From Guyanagaster necrorhizus (lineage: Eukaryota > Basidiomycota > Agaricomycetes > Agaricales > Physalacriaceae): DNA of 64,000 bases. Location: contig NW_025064903.1 in assembly GCF_019112545.1 (NCBI RefSeq), positions 1 to 64,000 on the forward strand, written 5' to 3'. The notes under the pieces were generated by a model. The model saw nothing but the letters and a program-made list of their open reading frames with translations, made no database searches and was not told where the DNA came from. Both the position numbers and the translations under genes were made by a program. How positions within the stretch are numbered: position 1 is the first letter of the stretch; every line of letters starts with the position of its first letter. Below are positions 56,870-64,000 of this stretch, piece after piece.

Positions 56870-59246
56870 ATGTCAACGACCACGACATACAAACGTAAAT
56901 CAAAATCCATACCTTCCACTGACAAACGGCCAGCGAAGAAACCACGCCAGACCCTAGATTCCTTTTTTTCTTCTCAGGTCACTGTTTGCGGTGATGATCC
57001 TGACGGCCAGGCTACGACCAAACATGTATCCTTAAGTGTCGAACAAACCAAGGTTCTTAGGATGGTGGTAAACGATGAGCAAAACGTATTTTTTACTGGC
57101 GCTGCAGGTGCGTTCGCTGACTTGGTATGTTTTTGTCGTGCCAATGGTCGTAGGTACCGGAAAATCTCTCCTACTTAGGACTATTATAAACGCGCTACGT
57201 GCAAAGTATGCGAAGGACCCAGATGCTGTAGCCATCACAGCTAGCACCGGAATGGCGGCATCCAACATTGGCGGTGCGTTGCCTGTCATCGAACCTGGTC
57301 CATCGTTAAGCCGCCTTACTCAGGACAAACCATTCATGCTTGGGGTGCTGTCGCACCTACGGTTGACGACTTGGACAATCTCATTAAATGTATAAGAACC
57401 TGCCGACCTGCTCTCCAACGATGGAAAAAGGCAAAAGTTCTCATCATTGACGAAAGTGCGTCCATGTCTTCCCTAACATTATCTATAAACTCATCGCCGA
57501 CAGTATCTATGGTTGACGGATTTCTCTTTAATCGCCTCTACGAGATCGCCAAAAGGCTGAGGAGGAAAACGACCAAGCCGTTTGGTGGTTTACAGCTGGT
57601 TGTCACCGGCGACTTCTTCCAGTTGCCTCCCGTCACCAAGAACGGTCATGAACCGATTTTTGCCTTTGAGTCAGCAGCTTGGAATGAAACACTGCATCAT
57701 ACCATCAACCTCGTCCAAGTTTTTCGGCAGACGGATCAAGGTATGATTGCGTAAAGACATTATTGGATACTGTCTGCTAATAATTTTCTGTACTAGCTTT
57801 CGTTGATGCTCTGAACTCCTTGCGTTATGGGGAACCGTCCCTTGAAGCAGTCGAGCTCTTCCAGTCGTTGTCCCGGCCGCTCGAACCCGTTGCACTCCCT
57901 CCGCCTCCAGCCTCCCAGCAACCATATCCATCTCCTCCGTCATTCTTGACATCAACCCCTGCAACGTTTCTGTCTAAGCGACAGAATAATGTTATTTTCC
58001 CTACAGAGCTCTTTCCCCATCGTTACGCCGTAGCAAATGCCAACCGAGAACGGTTAGACGCCATAAAGGCGCAACCCTTCACGTATAATGCCACAGATAC
58101 TGGAAGCAAGCCCTCATTGCTCGAGTCATTGCTTGCAGAGCAAACCGTGGAGCTGAAGCTTGGCGCACAGGTCATGCTTATCAAGAACGTCGATGAGTTG
58201 CTGGTGAACGGTCTAGTTGGCAAAGTTATCGGCTTCTACCGGTCGTGGGAGTTGATCTGTTTCTCACCCCATCCTCCTGAGCGTAAACCCTTGTCAAGTG
58301 TCTCCACCGATGCTTCCAGGAGACACTCTCTTCCCTCCGCACCATTACCTGCATCAGACATAAAGAAAAACGGTTCGCTGATTCGGCATGTCTTCCTTAA
58401 TGCAGATGGGCGATCTCCCGTCTTGTATTCACCGGAGATTGACGAGAACGATGACCCCGTCAAGAAGGAGAACGCTAGAACCGTCAAAAAACAGAAGAGC
58501 AGCAAGACTGAGCGAAATAACGAACGATTCCCTTTGGTTCTGTTCGAGTACGCCAGCCCGGAAGCAATGGGGGAGATGCAAACAGAGGCTGTCCTGATCA
58601 CTCGGGATGAGTTTCGCGTAGAAGACGCCGAAGGCAAGGTCCTTGCTCGACGGGTTCAAATGTAAGTAATCCTTGGCACGTCGTGGCCGTGCTATATTGA
58701 CGTGGAATCTTGTAGACCTTTGATTTTAGCATGGGCGATGTCTATACATAAGAGTCAAGGCCAGACGATCCACCGCGTCAAGGTCGACCTGAGCAAGGTG
58801 TTCGAGAGAGGTGGGTATATGGTCTTCTGAGGTGTTCTGCCGTCACTTAACACGTGTTTGCTTGTAGGTCAGAGCTACGTGGCGCTCTCCCGCGCGTCAT
58901 CTGTTGATGAGTTGCAGGTCCTTGGGTTCGATCCGAAGAAGGTGCGTTAGCTTCCTTTTCGTTTACACGCCGGAGATATTAGCCAGCCCTCATTGCCACT
59001 TTGTTCTCGTCCAAAACTAAATGAAGCAGCCTGGACGGGAATACTGCATCGAGTAATCCCGCCCTTGAAAATTGGTTGTCGGCTCGAAATCAACGTGGCG
59101 TACATATTGCCAGCTTCTATCCTCGTTTTCGGATGACTGTAAGCATTGATGCTAATAGTGTGTTTCAGGTTATGGCACATCAAAAGGTCGTCGAATGGAG
59201 TAAGACACTAGAGGTGGCTGATGGGTCTGGGGACGATGAGCCATGA
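56870..59246 (+). CDS. PIF1: PIF1-family DNA helicase
   Basis: Eight exons: 56870-57107, 57154-57273, 57324-57455, 57504-57740, 57797-58661, 58716-58810, 58868-58941 and 59169-59246; the frame is continuous to 612 residues. It is an SF1 5'-to-3' helicase (telomere, G-quadruplex, mitochondrial or replication functions in yeast). Motif I GAAGTGKS (77-84) is split by the first intron. Then come [15 protein letters not shown] (Ia), [22 protein letters not shown] (II), [13 protein letters not shown] (III), QVFRQTD (IV), [13 protein letters not shown] (V) and YVALSRASS (VI). The N-terminus is basic ([20 protein letters not shown]) and followed by [10 protein letters not shown], which resembles a PCNA-interaction box lacking the first Gln. 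A ~200-residue insertion between IV and V holds the 1B/2B-type sequences [18 protein letters not shown] and a charged linker. The gene is enclosed by two PX-chitinase paralogues. Confidence 0.92.
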
Positions 59247-59987
59247 GGAACATACAGACAGCAGCATGCATTGACGGCTACTTTATTGGCAGCCTTCAAG
59301 TGCTATTTCTTGACCGACTAGCACCCTCAGCGCTAATGGTGTGTGCTATCAAATATTTAATTAATTATATATTTCGGTGTGACAATTTTATCTTCAAACT
59401 TTGACACGCACTTAACTCTCCACTGGAGTACTGCCTCTTGGACATTATGTATCGAACACATGATCCAGGCATTTCGATTTTCCATGTGCTGACAGTAACC
59501 GGTACCGAAGGCGAACGACGTTTTCTCTTTGCCAATGTCTTGTCGCAATAATCTCTACCGCACTGGTTCATTTTCATTCAGTTGCAGTCGATGAGCTGCA
59601 ATCGAACATCGCTTGTGAGATGCTTGGCCCGCCACTATTGCAATTTAGGTCTTCATCATTGTATCCTTGGGTCCAGAGTCGGCTTCGTATCCTTGGCTTC
59701 ATCTATCACATGCGAAAAGGCATGAGAAGGTGCATGGGGTAGAATTCTTCTTTATACCCTTTTCTGTCCTTCTCTGATCTACGCTTCTTATCATGTAGTG
59801 CGATCAGTCGATTCGATACTGTCCTAAGTGATAGTTTTGTGAAGCCGCCGTTTCCATGGGGCCGTGAGGTGTATAGTGCAGCCGAAGACGAACGAATTAG
59901 TCATCTTCGAGTCTTTCACGAGTATTGCAAGCCCGTGGAGTATATATACACGGCAGTGCATCCGTTTACTTCGGCATCATCGACATT
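59247..59987. other. Intergenic region between PIF1 and PX-chitinase B
   Basis: Holds the PIF1 3' UTR and the promoter of the second PX-chitinase. No gene is supported. Confidence 0.45.
59940..59951 (+). promoter_or_regulatory. TATA-like element upstream of PX-chitinase B
   Basis: The run gtatatatacac lies about 40 bases upstream of the chosen ATG at 59988. It is a reasonable TATA box but has not been shown to be used; it would imply a very short 5' UTR. Confidence 0.4.
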
Positions 59988-62340
59988 ATGGCTCCTTTGG
60001 TCACCATAAACAAGCACACCACCGCCTCAATTCCGAGGCCACACATTCTTTACACCATTGAAGTCACTCGGAATGGCGCTCACACTGCCGTGGATCGGAG
60101 GTACAGCGAGGTACGTTTGATCCATATTAAATCCCGCTTCAGAAGTACTAAGCGCTAACTATTCATATAGTTTGTCGCACTGAATGATACGCTCCAAGTC
60201 ACTAAATACTTGCTCCCTCCCAAGCGCATACTTGCAACGACCTTCATTCCGTCTGCGTGGCTTGATGATGAACTCATCAAGGAACGAAAGGTGGGATTGA
60301 AGGAGTACGTGACGATGCTGGTGAGGGATCCGCAGTATAGCAGCAATCCGATCCTGCGGGAGTTCATTTTGCCCTCGAAACCCTCTCCGCCTCGTCGACT
60401 TCAAGATGACCTGCTTCACCTTGAAGACGCCGTTCCCTCAACGCTGTCCCGGAAGGCGGCTTTGGCTTTGGTCAAAGGTGGAGTCAAGGCGCAGTCGACT
60501 TCAATTGCTGGAGCTTACTATCCCAGTGTGTGCGACGTATTGTATTCATTCCAATCTGGCTCATCAGATATTCATCAGGTTGGAGCGCCAGTAGTCTCCC
60601 ACCGGAAAATTTAGATTATTCTAAATTCGATATTCTTTTCTTCGGTAGGTATTATATAACGCACATGACTATCTGTGAACATTGTGCTGATGCTCATGGG
60701 ACCGCCAGCTTTCGCTACGCCTAATTCTTCTTCGGGATTGACATGGGACTCTGGTAGTCAAGCCATTCTTCAGAGGCTTGTCACCAGTGCTCGAAACAGC
60801 GGCAAGGGAACGAAAATTGTTCTATCAGTCGGTACGTGGTAGGGATATCTTATGCATACTAAATACTAACAATATAATCAGGTGGATGGGGTGGTAGCTA
60901 TTGGTACTCGCAGGCAGTTAGTAGCCCAGCCAATAGATCTACGTTCACCAACGCCCTATCATCCGCGGTGAGCACGTACGGTCTTGATGGTATTATCTTT
61001 CCTTCGTCATTTAACCATAACTAAAATATGACAACTTTAGGTATCGATATTGATTGGGTGCGGTTCAGCTTTAGCTTTCCATAATCATCGGCATCATCAC
61101 TTATGAGACATCGATAGGAATACCCTAACTCTGCAGGTGCTGGAAATCTCTACGCATCATCGGATGCGGCAAATCTCTTGAGCTTGGTACAGTCGCTTCG
61201 CTCAGCTCTTGGTTCGTTGCGCTGAGCTTGTTGTCATGGAATGCTGCCTGATCAAGCGCAATTATAGGTACAGGAACGATCATTTCTGCAGCTGTGCCCC
61301 ACCTTCCGTGGATAGGTTCCAATGGTAAACCCCTCACAAACGTCTCGGCTTATGCGAAAGTAATGACATATGTCAACATCATGTACGAAGACAATCAAGC
61401 TTTGAGAACAACAGCTGACGTGCCAGGCTCACTTAGGAACTATGATGTCTGGGGAGCATCATCGACACCAGGACCCAATGCTCCACTTGGTACGATGCCA
61501 ACTACGTAAAATCAAGTCTTTACCAATAGCATTTACTTCCAGGGGATCTCTGTGGTACTTCCTCGCAACCTAACGCAAACGCTCAAGCCGCTCTGTCACA
61601 GTGGACTTCAGCCGGATTCCCTGCATCACAACTCCTTCTCGGTCTCCCATTGTATGGCTACGTGTCTCAGAGTTCTGGCACCGTTCTTTCGGGAAGCCTC
61701 ATGCCCTCCTCCGAGATGGTTCTCATCCAAGGGAATGAAGAAACCGTCGACGGCAAGGCTCGAGTGCGCAAGATGAACTTCCTCAATGGCGCCCACGCTC
61801 GGCCGAAGAATCAGGAAGTCAAAGCGATGGCGTCGCTCCAGAGCTGGTGGGGTCAGCAAATTCCTTTTAGTTCTCTTGTGTCGTCGGGTGCTTTGGTGAA
61901 GAATGCGGATGGAACCTATTCAGCAAGTGGTGGTTACACTTTCAGTGCGTCCTGTCCTCGGAGAGCGAGCTGTTGACCGATCATATTTTTGTAGACTGGG
62001 ACGACTGCAGTGACACGCCGGTAGGTACTCAAGAGACTTTGATAGAATTTGCTGACGTTGTTCTTAGTACTTGTATAACACCTCTCAGACGACTGTAGTA
62101 ACCTACGATGGTCGGTGACATTTCTTTTCTATGATCAAGTGTCTCAGTTGAAACCAATAGACACTTGGTCCTTGGCGGACAAAGCGACTTTCGCGAAGAA
62201 TAATGGAATGGGTGGTTGCTTTACTTGGTCTCTTGATCAGGTTTGTTTCATTTATGAGGCATCAAGTTGCAATGCTTATCGAACTCCAGGACGATGGTGT
62301 TTCTCTGATGAACGTGATTCGATCTAGTTTGGGCAAGTAG
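59988..62340 (+). CDS. PX-domain / GH18 chitinase fusion, copy B
   Basis: Fourteen exons: 59988-60110, 60171-60525, 60579-60644, 60709-60831, 60882-60989, 61041-61057 (17 nt), 61118-61211, 61268-61382, 61437-61489, 61543-61944, 61995-62020, 62068-62110, 62161-62240 and 62290-62340; the frame is continuous to 551 residues. PX domain, residues ~1-118: HILYTIEVTRNGAHTAVDRR, YSEFVALNDTL, LLPPKRILATTFIPSAW, LIKERKVGLKEYVTML; here the basic PPK and ERKxGL contacts of PX domains are intact. GH18 from ~165: SIAGAYYPSWSA, FDILFFAF, KIVLSVGGWGGSYWYSQ, catalytic DGIDIDWE (Asp258, Asp261, Asp263, Glu265), YVNIMNYDVWG, LLLGLPLYGYVSQ, NWDDCSDT and GCFTWSLDQ. No signal peptide. Compared with copy A it has three extra introns and about 30 extra residues after YGYVSQ. 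The start matches copy A; an upstream in-frame ATG (59925) would add 21 residues. Confidence 0.88.
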
Positions 62341-63892
62341 AGTGCCACTTCTGTGGGCACGTAATGGAACGAAATGAACTCGACGATTTGGCGACATCAT
62401 TCCTTGTAGTGCCGCCGATTCTTACCATAATACATATTGGCGCTCTTAATTTCCGCAATGAGCTGAGTGATCCAAAAAACTGGCGCCATGGTACCATAAA
62501 TCGGTATGTCAGGTAACTCCGGGGCGGATCTCATGGGTTTCGCTATGCCGACAAGTCCTGAGCAACCCAGTGTAGGAAACGATGCTATTTCATTTCCGTC
62601 ATTGCTTGTTACTGAATGCATCACTTACCTCGAAGCAACGGTTTCGACCCCCTCCTCGAATTTTACTGGCTTGATTCAGACTCTGTGTACTACCATTTAC
62701 ATTTATCTGTTACTCAAAGAATAACTACTTGAAGGTGAGCTGTTGGCTTGGCTTAAGGAACTATATTTGTAACAGTTTGAGATCGCAGCATCGAGGTGAC
62801 AAATATCATCCCGCGATTGAGTTAGATGACTCAAGATCCATAGCGTCTTGAATTGAAGAGCCGTTTATTTACAGCGGACGTGTAGAAGAATCATTACAGT
62901 TCCTCACGTACAAAAGCTAAGTCATGCTACATTGACATTTCCCTCTCAGGCAAATACCTAATAGATGCTCACAGGTACCAACGAGTATAGAGGTAACAAA
63001 GTAGGTGATGACGTTTCCTAGTCGACTTAGGGTTTCTTTTACCGTCACCGCCACCCCCACAGCGGTATCGCTACTTACTGACGTGGTCCATCGAGTATGT
63101 ATTTGACAGTCTTGCGGTACCCTCTTTGAACGAGTCCCAGACCAGTCCAAAGAGACCTGGAAAAGATAAGTTCGAATCTGTTCGATGTCATTTCGGGTGC
63201 TGTAGCTAACATGCATGAGATAGATATTGATGCAGCCCATACCGAACAACGTACTCTCGATTCAACAGTGAAGGACCGTACCCCGCTGGTGACGAATCTA
63301 TTCGATCTCCTCGCAATGGTTGCGTGCGGGTCCAGAGTGCCTTTTTCGGCTTTTCTGCAATATATCTGGGGCTGACTCTTACTTGATGATCTGGTACGCC
63401 GCCGACCGACCGTCATCGTATCCAGGTCCATTGTCCTTGTGGTAGAAAGCTAGTCAAAACGCCAAGGCCAGTTTTGCCTGGGCGTCTCCACCTTTTAATA
63501 GTTGTTGCGCAGTTTCCAATCGGTGTAACTTTCTCCAGTGACCATGTGGGCTCCGATACTGTTAGCATCCAACGGTCTTTTTGCGCCATAAGTAGCTCAT
63601 CTTCGGTGGCAGTAATACGGCTCAAGTGTGTGCTTCTGCGTCTACCACTTGTTGAGTGCTATCATATCTCTTGGTTTTTATCTTGCTGTAGCGCTTCCTA
63701 GCGTTCCTAAAGTGCGATATTGCCGCGGACGTGTGACAACTCTTTCAACATTCGAAGAGCGGATGGCGCAATTTTGAAATGGGAGAGCATCATCTATCAG
63801 CGACCGGGTCCGGATCCACGTACTCCTGTTACTTAAGAACATCAATGGGCAGATGCATTGACACCGCAATCTCCCCGTCCTGAGCTTTTACC
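62341..63892. other. Intergenic region with a possible decayed frame
   Basis: No intact gene. On the - strand around 63540-63370 one frame reads ETAQQLLKGGDAQAKLALAF, a TGA, then LAFYHKDNGPGYDDGRSAAY, which has the Ala/Gly spacing of a Sel1/TPR-like repeat. It ends without a clear continuation and may be a remnant. Confidence 0.3.
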
Positions 63893-64000
63893 ATGAGCAA
63901 GCAAGACAAGGACAGCTCAGATAAGTCTATTTCTCTCGCGGACGATGCCAAACACTCCGACGTTCCCGCACAAGCCCTCGAATTTGAGGCCGCTGCCTCC
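63893..64000 (+). CDS. Start of a gene running off the window
   Basis: From the ATG at 63893 (context accATGag) an open frame of 36 codons continues to the window edge: SKQDKDSSDKSISLADDAKH, then SDVPAQALEFEAAAS. It is hydrophilic and acidic, like the cytosolic N-terminus of many fungal transporters or regulators, but too short to identify. The first exon may also end just outside the window. Confidence 0.4.
   Translation, partial: MSKQDKDSSDKSISLADDAKHSDVPAQALEFEAAAS

Overview
The window looks like nuclear DNA of a mushroom-forming basidiomycete (Agaricomycetes-type). Genes are dense and carry many short (about 45-70 nt) GT-AG introns. The nearest relatives I recognise by memory of families are fungal (Per1, Dcn1, BCS1-like AAA, CAR2-type aminotransferase, GT69, QCR2, PIF1). 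The left edge holds chromodomain Ty3/gypsy LTR elements. No database search was possible; exon models below were built by hand from reading-frame continuity, splice sites and family motifs.

Left arm (1-13.8 kb): a 5'-truncated Ty3/gypsy fragment on the + strand with its 3' LTR abuts, tail to tail, an almost complete but dead Ty3/gypsy element on the - strand (gag, protease, RT, RNase H, integrase, chromodomain, 5' LTR). Most of its in-frame stops are TGA where an Arg codon is expected. Beyond it lie a tRNA-like/SINE-like segment, a decayed class I histone deacetylase gene with similar stops, a Per1 5' fragment and a diverged direct repeat.

Middle (14-46 kb): F-box protein, degraded unrecognised gene, acylaminoacyl-peptidase (S9 family), Dcn1 neddylation factor with an insertion-bearing intron, a gene-poor stretch with a hypothetical protein and an intron-containing tRNA-Arg(CCT), a multi-pass membrane protein, a BCS1-like AAA ATPase with a charged tail, a locus with a tandem exon duplication, a FIST-domain protein, ornithine aminotransferase, an orphan 296-aa protein, an F-box/LRR-like remnant and an intron-containing tRNA-Ala(AGC).

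Right arm (46.8-64 kb): a GT69 (CAP59/CMT1-like) mannosyltransferase-type protein, a secreted glycosidase-like protein, mitochondrial QCR2, and then the most unusual locus: two paralogous genes in inverted orientation flanking a PIF1-type helicase. Each encodes an N-terminal phosphoinositide-binding PX domain fused to a GH18 chitinase domain with an intact DxxDxDxE motif and no signal peptide. The last ~100 bp open a further gene running off the window.

There is no operon logic here; neighbours are mostly independent housekeeping genes. The possible theme is the cell-wall/carbohydrate set at 46.8-62.3 kb. Recurrent features of gene structure are three GC-AG introns and several microexons (10 and 17 nt), including a 17-nt microexon carrying catalytic residues of both chitinases.
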